From positions 1 through 64,000 of the forward strand of contig JBBRRA010000008.1 in the NCBI GenBank assembly GCA_038225475.1: a stretch of 64,000 bases of DNA. Direction: 5' to 3'. The stretch is from Polymorphobacter_B sp038225475 (lineage in GTDB: Bacteria > Pseudomonadota > Alphaproteobacteria > Sphingomonadales > Sphingomonadaceae). This document shows positions 1 through 7,718 of this stretch, piece after piece. Position 1 is the stretch's first letter, and every line of letters starts with the position of its first letter. The translations under genes and the position numbers were made by a program. A model generated the notes under the pieces. It ran no database searches. It was not told where the DNA came from and saw nothing but the letters and a program-made list of their open reading frames with translations.

Positions 1-2
1 AG

Positions 3-119
3 GTCCGCCGAATGACCGCCGCCATCGGCCACCCGACGCTGCGACTGGTGCGGTGGAGCGTCGGGGCGTGGACGGTCGCGGGGATCGGGGTGGGGGAGTG
101 GCGGGAAGATGTTAGCTAA
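3..119 (+). CDS. 23S rRNA pseudouridine synthase, RsuA/RluE type (3' end only)
   Basis: Only the last 38 codons are inside the window, read in the frame that starts at base 3 and ends at TAA 117-119. The peptide begins VRRMTAAIGHPTLRLVR and ends GEWREDVS. The signature R-R-M-x(3)-G-x-P-T-L-R-L-x-R followed by a terminal GEWRE is the usual C-terminus of the RluE branch of the RsuA family, which isomerises a uridine in 23S rRNA. The catalytic aspartate lies upstream of the window and cannot be checked. The gene converges on the small unknown gene at 168-479. The family call rests on this short tail alone. Confidence 0.65.
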   Translation, partial: VRRMTAAIGHPTLRLVRWSVGAWTVAGIGVGEWREDVS

Positions 120-167
120 GTCGAACGTCTGATATGGGGTGGAAAGCAGCCACTCAATAAACAAGAT

Positions 168-479
168 TTAGTCACCGAAGACGTGCTGGTACCAAAACTT
201 CCGTCGATCACGAAACCAGACCCGATTGGAATCAGTCTCGAACTTTGCGAACTTACGCATCTCGAGCTTGTAGCGAAAAGCGAGGGCCAGAAATTGTCGA
301 AGGTCATCTTGACCGGGGCGTCGCTTTAACCTGACTACCAACCCTCTGGCCCCTTCACCTGCGACGCTCGACACGCAGGGGATGCGTTGCAACCATTCAA
401 AAAAGGCCCGTTCGTCTGCTCGGTGATAGAAAAATACCCCGGCATCCATTTGTTCCAGCGTTAGGATCACGTTCGTCAT
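168..479 (-). CDS. small conserved-looking hypothetical protein
   Basis: A 103-residue soluble protein beginning MTNVILTLEQMDAG and ending with an aromatic-rich tail (WFRDRRKFWYQHVFGD). I chose the ATG at 479 because an AGG-type Shine-Dalgarno lies 7 bases upstream; a longer in-frame extension to 611 has no ribosome site. The sequence is acidic and aromatic with no signal peptide or membrane segment, and the stretch from about residue 55 (LRQFLALAFRYKLEMRKFAKF) looks like a helical repeat-free domain. I do not recognise a characterised family. The DNA here is visibly AT-richer than the rest of the window, which together with the neighbouring toxin-antitoxin remnant suggests acquired DNA. It could be cotranscribed with brnA, 74 bases upstream. 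Confidence 0.6.
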   Translation of the reverse strand: MTNVILTLEQMDAGVFFYHRADERAFFEWLQRIPCVSSVAGEGARGLVVRLKRRPGQDDLRQFLALAFRYKLEMRKFAKFETDSNRVWFRDRRKFWYQHVFGD

Positions 480-553
480 ACTCCGACCTACCGCCGTAGC
501 GCCAATGTCTGCAACTGAGGCGTTTCCCGCCATTCGCCAACAGCATCGCTCAA

Positions 554-847
554 TCAAATCTGTCCGTTCGCCACGAGTTGGCCCAACAGCGCGTTGACGC
601 GCGTCTGCCATCCCGGACCACTGCCGCGCAAATGCTCGACGGTCTTGGCGTCGAGCCGGATTTTTACCTCGACCTTCGGCGTTTCCGATTTGGGACGCCC
701 GCGCCGCGAAGGCTGCATGCCCGCCAAAAAGGCCGCATCCATCGGCGGATTGTCGTCGTGAATGTGCGGATCAAACTTGTCCAAAATAGAACCTTGCTTC
801 ATGCCTTCCTGCCGGGCGGAGGCTGATAACGCGAACTGTGTCGTCAT
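554..847 (-). CDS. brnA: BrnA-family antitoxin (PF14384-like), apparently without its toxin
   Basis: A 97-residue protein whose C-terminal half carries the BrnA ribbon-helix-helix signature: a RGRPKSETPKVEV strand followed by IRLDAKTVEHLRG and GPGWQTRVNALL. BrnA proteins bind operator DNA through this fold and neutralise the BrnT ribonuclease-like toxin with the other end. The ATG at 847 has a strong ribosome site (GGAGG, 7 bases upstream), so translation independent of anything upstream is expected. brnA normally follows a complete brnT of roughly 90 codons; here only about 20 brnT codons precede it, in the same frame. The protein may act as an orphan regulator or be a relic. The family call is firm; the current function is not known. 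Confidence 0.85.
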   Translation of the reverse strand: MTTQFALSASARQEGMKQGSILDKFDPHIHDDNPPMDAAFLAGMQPSRRGRPKSETPKVEVKIRLDAKTVEHLRGSGPGWQTRVNALLGQLVANGQI

Positions 848-913
848 TGGAGCCCTCCGGTTGGCGTCGTCCTTGGCCGGATCGAACTCGACTCTCACAG
901 TATTTATGTGCAC
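848..913 (-). pseudogene. brnT: brnT toxin remnant (N-terminal stub)
   Basis: Read from a GTG at 913 (or the GTG at 898), the codons give VRVEFDPAKDDANRR, which matches the start of BrnT toxins, where the next residues are normally K-H-G. Instead the frame runs straight through two codons into the brnA ribosome site and the brnA ATG, with no stop codon. The rest of the toxin, including its catalytic core, is missing. The simplest reading is an internal in-frame deletion of brnT between the conserved NRR and the brnA leader. Readthrough from the old brnT start would add 22 residues to BrnA. Confidence 0.7.
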
Positions 914-998
914 CCGATAATTGAGAAAGACAAGCTTAGACGGTGATCAGCGCCTGGTCGGAACAGCGAGCTGACTCAGGCAAAAATCGGGGGCGCTC

Positions 999-2141
999 CT
1001 AATCCGCAGCGAGAATAAAGCTACCCGCGTTATACAGCCTTGTTATCAGCGCGGTCGCTATTTCCGATGTGATCTCGACGCGATTGAGACCGTCGGTCCC
1101 ACAAACCCGCTCCGCGAACCCGACTAACTCCCCCGCACACTCGAAACTTTCCCCATCCACGAACAGCAACACCGACCCGCCGTCAGCCCGCACGAACGAA
1201 AACCGGCTCGCGGGGTTGCGGAGCAGCGTTGCGCCCGCCGCCAGCCGCGCTCGCAGGGCCGTGGGCGTCATCGGCTCCTCCGGGGACCAGTCGAGATCGG
1301 GGTTTTTGGGCGTGCTGCTGTAGGTGCCGAACCAGCGCGCGAAGGCGGCGCGGTCGTGCAGCGCGTCGGTGACCATCGCGTGCAGCCGGTCGATGGCTTC
1401 GGACGCGATTTCGCCGGGGTTGGCCTGCAGCGGCAGGCCCGGATCGGTGAAGCGGTCGTCGGTGCTGAGCGTTTCAAGGATGTGGTCGCTCCACCCGGCG
1501 ATCAGTTCGGCGCGCGACGGCGCGCGAAAGCCGATCGAATAGGTCATGCAGTCGTCGCCGACCGCGATGCCATTGTGCGCGATGCGCGGCGGCAGATACA
1601 GGATGTCGCCGGGGTTGAGCAGCCATTCGTCGCTGGGCTCGAACTGCGCAAGCAGCCGCAGGTCGTCGTGCGGCAGCAGCGGCGTGGAGTGATCGCACAG
1701 CCCGCCGACCTGCCAGCGGCGCTGCCCCGCGCCCTGGATCAGGAACACGTCATACTGATCGAAATGCGCGCCGACGCCGCCGCCGTCGGTCGCATAGCTG
1801 ACCATCACATCGTCGACGCGCCAGTTCGGCACGAAGCGGAATGCGCCCAGCAGCGCGGCGACTTCGGGCATGGCATGGTCGACCGCCTGCACCAGCAGCG
1901 TCCACGGATGCTTGCCGAGCTTGGCGAAGCGCTTTTCGTCGAACGGGCCGTGTTCGAGCTTGAGCGCCTTGGGCTTGGCAATCACCAGCCGCGCCTCGAT
2001 GTCGCCATCGCACGCGAGGCCCGCCAGGTCGTCGGCGGCGAGCGGGTTGGCCCACTTGTCCCACGGATTGCGGATCAGCAGCGGGCGTTGTTGCCAATAG
2101 TCGCGGAGGAAAGCGGCGGGGTCGAAATTGTGGAGGTGCAT
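999..2141 (-). CDS. roxA: ribosomal protein-arginine hydroxylase, RoxA/YcfD-type JmjC oxygenase
   Basis: A 380-residue cupin/JmjC 2-oxoglutarate Fe(II) oxygenase, close to the 373 residues of E. coli YcfD, which hydroxylates an arginine of ribosomal protein L16 (uL16). The iron triad is visible as H126 and D128 (GAHFDQYDVF) and H189 (PPRIAHNG). The N-terminal half is the JmjC barrel; the C-terminal third (from about 230) is the dimerisation and winged-helix region, including a segment starting GTYSSTPKNPDLDW. The ATG at 2141 gives the family start MHLHNFDPAAFLRDYW; an upstream in-frame extension to 2342 runs into the next gene and is low-complexity, so I left it out. Function is by family; the substrate is not shown by the sequence. 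Confidence 0.88.
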   Translation of the reverse strand: MHLHNFDPAAFLRDYWQQRPLLIRNPWDKWANPLAADDLAGLACDGDIEARLVIAKPKALKLEHGPFDEKRFAKLGKHPWTLLVQAVDHAMPEVAALLGAFRFVPNWRVDDVMVSYATDGGGVGAHFDQYDVFLIQGAGQRRWQVGGLCDHSTPLLPHDDLRLLAQFEPSDEWLLNPGDILYLPPRIAHNGIAVGDDCMTYSIGFRAPSRAELIAGWSDHILETLSTDDRFTDPGLPLQANPGEIASEAIDRLHAMVTDALHDRAAFARWFGTYSSTPKNPDLDWSPEEPMTPTALRARLAAGATLLRNPASRFSFVRADGGSVLLFVDGESFECAGELVGFAERVCGTDGLNRVEITSEIATALITRLYNAGSFILAAD

Positions 2142-2292
2142 GGCGGGACTCGCTGGGCAGGGGCACGGGCAAAGCCCGCGCCTTCGTCGGACGGGATCGG
2201 CGGGGCCGACCCGCGGGCCGGCGCGGCGCGAGTCCGCGCGCCAAGCGACGATTGCGAAGGGCAATCCTCGCTTAGTCGGGGCCGCGCCGGCG

Positions 2293-4080
2293 CTACGCCG
2301 CCTCGTCGAACTGCAGCCGCGCCAGCTTGGCGTACAACCCACCGCCGGCGATCAATTCATCGTGCGTGCCCATTGCGACGATGTGGCCGCCGTCCATCAC
2401 CGCGATGCGGTCGGCGGAGCGGACCGTCGCCAGCCGGTGCGCGATGACGAGCGTGGTGCGGCCCTGCATCAGGCGTTCGAGCGCGCGCTGCACGAGCTGT
2501 TCGGATTCGGCGTCGAGCGCGCTGGTCGCTTCGTCGAGCAGCAGCAGCGGTGCGTCGCGCAGCACTGCGCGCGCGATCGCGACGCGCTGGCGCTGCCCGC
2601 CCGACAGCCGCGCGCCCGCCTCGCCAAGGAAGGTGTGGATGCCTTCGGGAAGCGCCTTGAGGAAGGTGTCGGCGTGCGCGGCTGCGGCTGCCGCCCAGAC
2701 TTCGTCCTCGGTCGCGTCGGGGCGGCCGTACAGGATGTTCTCATACGCGCTGGTGGCGAAGATCACGGTTTCCTGCGGCACCACCGCGATCCGCGCGCGG
2801 ACGTCGAGCGGATCGGCATCGGTCAGCGGCACGCCGTCGAGCCGGATGACGCCCGATTGCGGGTCATAGAAACGCTGCACCAGCTGGAACAGCGTCGATT
2901 TGCCCGCGCCCGAGGGGCCGACCAGCGCCACCGTCTCGCCGGGGCGGATATCGAGGCTGAAGTCGATGACCGCGGCCGCATCGGGCTTGGTCGGATAGTG
3001 GAAGGTGACATGGTCGAGGCGGAGCGCGCCGCGCGCCGGTTCGGGCAGCGGTGTGACATGCTCGGGCGCAGCGATACCGGCGCGCGCGGCGAGCAGTTCC
3101 TGCAGCCGCCCGCTGGCGCCGGCTGCGCGCATGAAATCGCCGTACACCTCGGTCAGCGAGCCGAACGCACCCGCGACGAACGCGGCGTACAGCACGAACG
3201 CGGTGATCGCGCCGCCGGTCATCCGCCCGGCGATGACGTCGAGCGCACCGGCCCACAGGATCAGCACGATCGCGCCGAACAGCAGCGTGATTGCCAGCGC
3301 GGTCATGCCGGCGCGGACCATGATGCGGCGCTTGGCGGCGGCAAAGGTCGCCTCGACCGCCGCGCCGAAGCGGGCTGCCTCGCGCTTTTCCTGCGTGAAC
3401 GCCTGCACCACCTTGATCGCGCCGAGCACCTCGGCGACGATCACGCCGACGCCCGCGATCCGGTCCTGGCTCGACCGCGACAGCGTCCGCACGCGCCGCC
3501 CGAGCAGCAGGATCGGCAGCACGGTAACCGGAATGACGATCAGCATCAGCCCGGTGAGCTTGACGCTTTGCAGCGACATCATGACGATGCCCCCGACGCC
3601 GGTGAACAGGTTGCGCAGCGCAATCGATGCCGAGCTCGACACGACCTGCTCGATCACCGCGGTGTCCGACGTCAGCCGCGAGGCGATTTCAGACGGGCGG
3701 TTTTCCTCGAAGAACGCCGGGTCGAGCGTCAGCAGATGCGTGTGCACCGAACGCCGCAAATCGGCGACGACGCGCTCGCCGATCCAGCTGACGAAATAGA
3801 AACGCACTGCGGTTGCCAGCCCGAGGAACGCGACCACGCCGAGCATCGCCCAGAAATAGGGCGCGATCGTCGCCGGGTCGCTGCCGGCGTGGAAGCCGTT
3901 GTCGACAATGCGCTTGAAGCCCTGCGGGATGACGAGGTTGCCGCCCGCCGCCAGCACCAGCGCAACCAGCGCACCGGTCAGCTGCATCGGATAGCGTTTG
4001 GCGAACTGCCACAGCAGCCCGAGCTTTGCGAGCTTGGGCGGCGCAGCGGCGGCGGGTTTGACGTCGGGGGGAATGGCCAT
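2293..4080 (-). CDS. ABC exporter, fused membrane and ATPase domains (MsbA/ABCB type)
   Basis: A 595-residue half-transporter. Residues 1-330 carry a six-helix type IV exporter membrane domain starting LLWQFAKRYPMQLTG. The ATPase domain follows, with Walker A GPSGAGKST (about 388-396), signature LSGGQRQRVAIARA (about 490), Walker B LLLLDEATSALD, and a switch histidine in VIAHRLATV. Such proteins work as homodimers in the inner membrane, exporting lipids, lipopeptides or drugs; the substrate cannot be read from the sequence. A proline-rich N-terminal tail precedes the first helix. It lies 30 bases downstream of the dipeptidyl-peptidase gene on the same strand and may be cotranscribed. Assignment to MsbA itself would be overreach, because no lipid A genes are nearby. 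Confidence 0.88.
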   Translation of the reverse strand: MAIPPDVKPAAAAPPKLAKLGLLWQFAKRYPMQLTGALVALVLAAGGNLVIPQGFKRIVDNGFHAGSDPATIAPYFWAMLGVVAFLGLATAVRFYFVSWIGERVVADLRRSVHTHLLTLDPAFFEENRPSEIASRLTSDTAVIEQVVSSSASIALRNLFTGVGGIVMMSLQSVKLTGLMLIVIPVTVLPILLLGRRVRTLSRSSQDRIAGVGVIVAEVLGAIKVVQAFTQEKREAARFGAAVEATFAAAKRRIMVRAGMTALAITLLFGAIVLILWAGALDVIAGRMTGGAITAFVLYAAFVAGAFGSLTEVYGDFMRAAGASGRLQELLAARAGIAAPEHVTPLPEPARGALRLDHVTFHYPTKPDAAAVIDFSLDIRPGETVALVGPSGAGKSTLFQLVQRFYDPQSGVIRLDGVPLTDADPLDVRARIAVVPQETVIFATSAYENILYGRPDATEDEVWAAAAAAHADTFLKALPEGIHTFLGEAGARLSGGQRQRVAIARAVLRDAPLLLLDEATSALDAESEQLVQRALERLMQGRTTLVIAHRLATVRSADRIAVMDGGHIVAMGTHDELIAGGGLYAKLARLQFDEAA

Positions 4081-4110
4081 GCGTGTCTCTATCAGGCGCT
4101 TGAGTGCTAC

Positions 4111-6315
4111 TCAATAACCCGTTGGCGCAACGGTGCGTCCAAGGAAGCGCAGGATGGTGATCCATTTGTGGACATTGAGGTCGGGCCCCGCCAGTCCATG
4201 CGTCTGGCCGGGATAGACCATCAGGTCGAACGGCCGCCGCGCTTTCTGCATTTCGGCGATCAGTGCGGTCGAGTTTTCGAACACGACATTGTCGTCTGCC
4301 ATGCCGTGCAGCAGCAGCAGCGGGCGCTCGATGCCGACGGCGGCGGCGAGCGCGTTGCTCGCCTGATACGGCCGCAAGTCGGTCGCCGGGTTGCCGAGAT
4401 ACCGCTCGGTATAGGCGGTGTCGTAGAGTTCCCACTTGGTAACCGGCGCGCCCGCGATGCCCGCTGCAAAGCCGGTCTTTTCGGCTTCGAGCAGTTTCAG
4501 CACCATATAGCCGCCGTATGACCAGCCGTTGATCGCGATCTTGTCGGGGGCGACGAAATCCTGCCGCTTGAGCCAGCCGAGCAACAGCCGCTGATCCTCG
4601 ACCTCGACCGACCCCATATTGTGGTAGATGCCGCTTTCGAACGCGACGCCGCGCCCGATCGAACCGCGGTTGTCGAGCTGCACGACGACCCAGCCGTGCT
4701 GGACCAGATATTGATTGAGCGCGCCGCCCCAGTTGCGCGCGATGCTCTGGACGCCGGGGCCGCCATAAACGGTCATCAGCACCGGATGCCGCCCCGGCGT
4801 GGTCGGGCGGAACAGCCGATAGTGGAGCGGCTGCCCGTCGCTGGCGGTCAGCGTGCCGAATTCGGGAACCACCGCCTGCGCCAGATACGGCGCATAGGGG
4901 TGCGTCGCATCGAGGCGGTTTTCTTCGATCCACGCGAGCCGCTTGCCATCGGCATCGGCGAGCCACGTCTGCAACGGGTGAGTCGGGCTGTCGGTCGTGA
5001 TCAGCGCGCGCGTCGCGCCCTTGTCCATGACGACGCTATTGACCGTGCCGGGCGCGGTCAATCGTCGCGGCGCGCCGGGTGCCAGATAGTCGATCGTGTA
5101 CAAATGCTGTTCGAGCGGCGTGTCGGCGGTACCGGTAAAAAACAGCCGGTGCTGCTTTTCATCGATCCCGGCAAGCGCCTCTACCACCCAGTCGCCGTGC
5201 GTCAGCGGCGTCAGCGTGCCGGCTTTCCAGCGGTACAGGTGCATGAAGCCGCTGCGCTCCGAACTCCACAGCAGCGAGCCGTCGGCGAGCGCCCGGAAAT
5301 TGTCGTGCAGGTTGAGCCACGTCTTGGCGGTCTCACTCAGGATGACCGTCGCCGCACCGGTGGCGGAATCGATGCGCAACAGGTCGAGGTGCTGCTGGTT
5401 GCGCGACAGCTTCTGCACATACAGCGCCTTGCCGTCGGCCGCCCAGTCGACGCGGGCAAGGTAGAAATCGGGATCGCTGCCAAGGTCGGCCTTGACCCGC
5501 GCGCCGCCGTCCGGGTTCATCAGCCACAGTTCGACGACGGCGTTCGGCGTGCCCGCGGCCGGATAGCGTTGCGAGAACACCTTGGTCCCATCGGCGCCGA
5601 TTGCGGCACGCTGGACGACATGAACCTTGCTCTCGTCGATCCGCGCCACGGCGATGCGCTCGTCGTGCGGGGCCCACCACAAGCCGGTGAAACGCTTGAG
5701 TTCTTCCTGCGCGATGAACTCGGCCGCGCCCCAGCCGATCGTCTCGCTGCCGCCCTGCGTCAGCGCCTTTTCCTTGCCGGTGCCAAGGTCGATCAGCACG
5801 ACGTTGCGGTCGCGCACGAACGACACGAAGCGCCCCTTGGGCGACAATTGCGCGTCGGTTTCGGTGGCGGCGGTCTGCGTCAGGCGGCGCACCGCACCGC
5901 TGGTGTCGGCGAGCCACAGGTCGCCGTCGATCGGTACCAGCAGGTGCGTGCTGTCGGGGGCCCAGTCATAGTCGATGATGCCGGTCAGGCCGCCGAGCCG
6001 TTTGCGCTCGCGGTTCATGCGCTCGGTTTCGGACAGTTGCGTGGTGCCCGCAAACCGCGTTGAATCGACCAACATCCGCGCGGCCCCGCTGGTGGTGTCG
6101 ATCGCCCACAGGTCGAAGCGTTCGCGGTCGTCGGCGCGCGGCCGCAGCAGCGTCGCCAGCTTGCCGTCGGGGGATAATTTGGGCAGCCGCGGCTGCGTGC
6201 CACCAAGCGCCGGGGACGCGAAGACGCGCTCGAGCGTCAGTTCGGTGGGCTGTGCGCGCACCGGCAGATGTGTCATCGCCAACCCCAAAATTACCGCCGC
6301 CAGCCCGAACCGCAT
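4111..6315 (-). CDS. secreted dipeptidyl-peptidase IV (S9B serine peptidase)
   Basis: A 734-residue exported peptidase that removes Xaa-Pro dipeptides. The ATG at 6315 is preferred over the GTG at 6336 because GGGGG stands 6 bases upstream and it yields a clean signal peptide (MRFGLAAVILGLAMTHLPVRAQ). An eight-blade propeller domain occupies the first two thirds. It carries the paired glutamates in AQEELKRF that grip the substrate amino terminus in DPP IV. The C-terminal alpha/beta hydrolase has S599 in GWSYGGYM, D674 in MADDNV and H706 in GQTHGL. All catalytic residues are intact. It is transcribed divergently from phaZ and upstream of the ABC exporter, suggesting peptide nutrition or processing outside the cytoplasm. 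Confidence 0.92.
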   Translation of the reverse strand: MRFGLAAVILGLAMTHLPVRAQPTELTLERVFASPALGGTQPRLPKLSPDGKLATLLRPRADDRERFDLWAIDTTSGAARMLVDSTRFAGTTQLSETERMNRERKRLGGLTGIIDYDWAPDSTHLLVPIDGDLWLADTSGAVRRLTQTAATETDAQLSPKGRFVSFVRDRNVVLIDLGTGKEKALTQGGSETIGWGAAEFIAQEELKRFTGLWWAPHDERIAVARIDESKVHVVQRAAIGADGTKVFSQRYPAAGTPNAVVELWLMNPDGGARVKADLGSDPDFYLARVDWAADGKALYVQKLSRNQQHLDLLRIDSATGAATVILSETAKTWLNLHDNFRALADGSLLWSSERSGFMHLYRWKAGTLTPLTHGDWVVEALAGIDEKQHRLFFTGTADTPLEQHLYTIDYLAPGAPRRLTAPGTVNSVVMDKGATRALITTDSPTHPLQTWLADADGKRLAWIEENRLDATHPYAPYLAQAVVPEFGTLTASDGQPLHYRLFRPTTPGRHPVLMTVYGGPGVQSIARNWGGALNQYLVQHGWVVVQLDNRGSIGRGVAFESGIYHNMGSVEVEDQRLLLGWLKRQDFVAPDKIAINGWSYGGYMVLKLLEAEKTGFAAGIAGAPVTKWELYDTAYTERYLGNPATDLRPYQASNALAAAVGIERPLLLLHGMADDNVVFENSTALIAEMQKARRPFDLMVYPGQTHGLAGPDLNVHKWITILRFLGRTVAPTGY

Positions 6316-6463
6316 CCGTTGCCCCCGTGTTTGCACCGGCAGTCGTAGCGGCGGCGATTGCGACGGGCAACTGCGGCACCAGCTTTACTCGCACGTCAAC
6401 CGCTCTATGCTGCGCCTGCGTCTTGGCCAGCGTCGGCCGACAGTTCGGGCGCAGGGGAATTAC

Positions 6464-7684
6464 ATGCTCTACAATGCCTATGAAATGCAGCGGTCGATGC
6501 TGGCCGGGGTGGGTGCAGCGGCGAAGATGAGCTCGGATTGGCTGCTCAACGCGGCAAATCCGCTGGCCTATGTCGGCACCAGCCCGGTGATGGCGCGCGC
6601 GCTCGAGGTGTTCGCGCATGCTGCCGCCCCGCGCGGCAAGCCGGCCTTCGGCCTGAACACGACGGTGATCGACGGCGAGACTGTGGCGGTGACCGAGGAC
6701 ATCGTGCTGCGCAAGCCATTCGGGCAGCTCAAGCATTTCGTCCGCGATGCGCCCGGCCGCAACGATCCGCGGCTGCTGATCGTCGCGCCGATGTCGGGGC
6801 ATTTCGCGACGCTGCTGCGCGGCACGGTCGAGCGCATGCTGCCGGGGCATGACGTTTATGTCACCGACTGGCGCGATGCCAAGCTGGTTCCGCTGAGCGA
6901 GGGCAGCTTCGACCTCAACGGGTATATCGATTATGTCATCGCGTTCCTCGAACATCTTGGTCCCGATACGCATGTGCTCGCGGTGTGCCAGCCCGCCGTG
7001 CCGGTGTTTGCCGCGGTCGCGCTTATGAATTCGGCGAACCATCCGGCTTCGCCGCGCACGCTGACGATGATGGGCGGCCCGATCGATACCCGTCAGGCAC
7101 CGACGTCGGTCGACGATCTTGCCACCGAGCGGCCGTATGCGTGGTTCGAATCGAACGTCGTCGCGACGGTGCCGGCGATTTATCCGGGGTCGGGACGCCG
7201 GGTGTATCCGGGCTTCCTGCAGTTGACCGGCTTTTTGTCGATGAACCTTGCCAGCCACATGAAATCGCATTGGGAAATGTTCAAGCATCTGGTCGCCGGT
7301 GACGACGACAGCGCCGACGCGACCAAGGCGTTTTATGACGAATATCGCTCGGTCTGCGACATGACCGCCGAGTTTTACCTGCAGACGATCGACGTGATCT
7401 TTCAACGGCAGGCGATTGCGAAGGGCGAGTTCATCCACCACGGCCATCAGGTCGATCCGGCGGCGATCGACAAGACCGCGTTGCTGGCGATCGAAGGCGA
7501 GCGCGACGACATTTCCGGATTGGGCCAGACCAAGGCCGCGCTCGACATCACCACGGGGCTGCCGGACGACAAAAAGCGCTATTACATGGCCGAAGGCGTC
7601 GGCCACTACGGCATCTTCAACGGCCGTCGCTGGCGCGAAGTGATTGCGCCGGTGGTCGAGGAGTTCATCCGCGCCCACGCGTAG
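6464..7684 (+). CDS. phaZ: intracellular polyhydroxyalkanoate depolymerase
   Basis: A 406-residue alpha/beta hydrolase of the intracellular PhaZ type that breaks stored polyhydroxybutyrate into 3-hydroxybutyrate units. The nucleophile is the cysteine C175 in AVCQPAVP rather than a serine, as in the Ralstonia PhaZ1 family. The other triad members are the aspartate at D348/D349 (EGERDDISG) and H381 (GVGHYG). There is no signal peptide. The ATG at 6464 has an AGGGGA ribosome site; frames extending upstream read antisense to the peptidase gene. No phaC synthase or phasin gene is in the window. It fits the fatty-acid and storage-carbon theme of the genes at 44.4-50.1 kb and 60.0 kb. Confidence 0.92.
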   Translation: MLYNAYEMQRSMLAGVGAAAKMSSDWLLNAANPLAYVGTSPVMARALEVFAHAAAPRGKPAFGLNTTVIDGETVAVTEDIVLRKPFGQLKHFVRDAPGRNDPRLLIVAPMSGHFATLLRGTVERMLPGHDVYVTDWRDAKLVPLSEGSFDLNGYIDYVIAFLEHLGPDTHVLAVCQPAVPVFAAVALMNSANHPASPRTLTMMGGPIDTRQAPTSVDDLATERPYAWFESNVVATVPAIYPGSGRRVYPGFLQLTGFLSMNLASHMKSHWEMFKHLVAGDDDSADATKAFYDEYRSVCDMTAEFYLQTIDVIFQRQAIAKGEFIHHGHQVDPAAIDKTALLAIEGERDDISGLGQTKAALDITTGLPDDKKRYYMAEGVGHYGIFNGRRWREVIAPVVEEFIRAHA

Positions 7685-7695
7685 TTTTTGCTTAC

Positions 7696-7718
7696 CCCTC
7701 TCCCCTAGAGGGAGAGGG
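7696..7718. terminator. GC-rich hairpin between convergent phaZ and uup
   Basis: Perfect 9-bp stem CCCTCTCCC / GGGAGAGGG with a 5-base loop CTAGA. It lies between the convergent genes phaZ and uup, and the uup stop codon (TAG on the minus strand) is in the loop. A T-run is weak on either side (ATTTTCC on the plus side), so rho-independent termination is possible but not textbook. Similar hairpins occur at 41473-41492 and 50148-50173. Confidence 0.55.

Noticed and set aside
999..2342. Longer RoxA start at 2342
   Set aside because: The extra 67 residues are low-complexity, overlap the ABC exporter gene, and the ATG at 2141 gives the family N-terminus.
2128..4521. 797-residue plus-strand frame
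   Set aside because: It is antisense to the ABC exporter and the dipeptidyl-peptidase genes and is arginine-rich, glutamine-rich and without motifs; a codon-bias shadow.
6337..6463. Defined promoters between dipeptidyl-peptidase and phaZ
   Set aside because: The genes are divergent and a promoter must exist here, but I saw no element pair strong enough to report.
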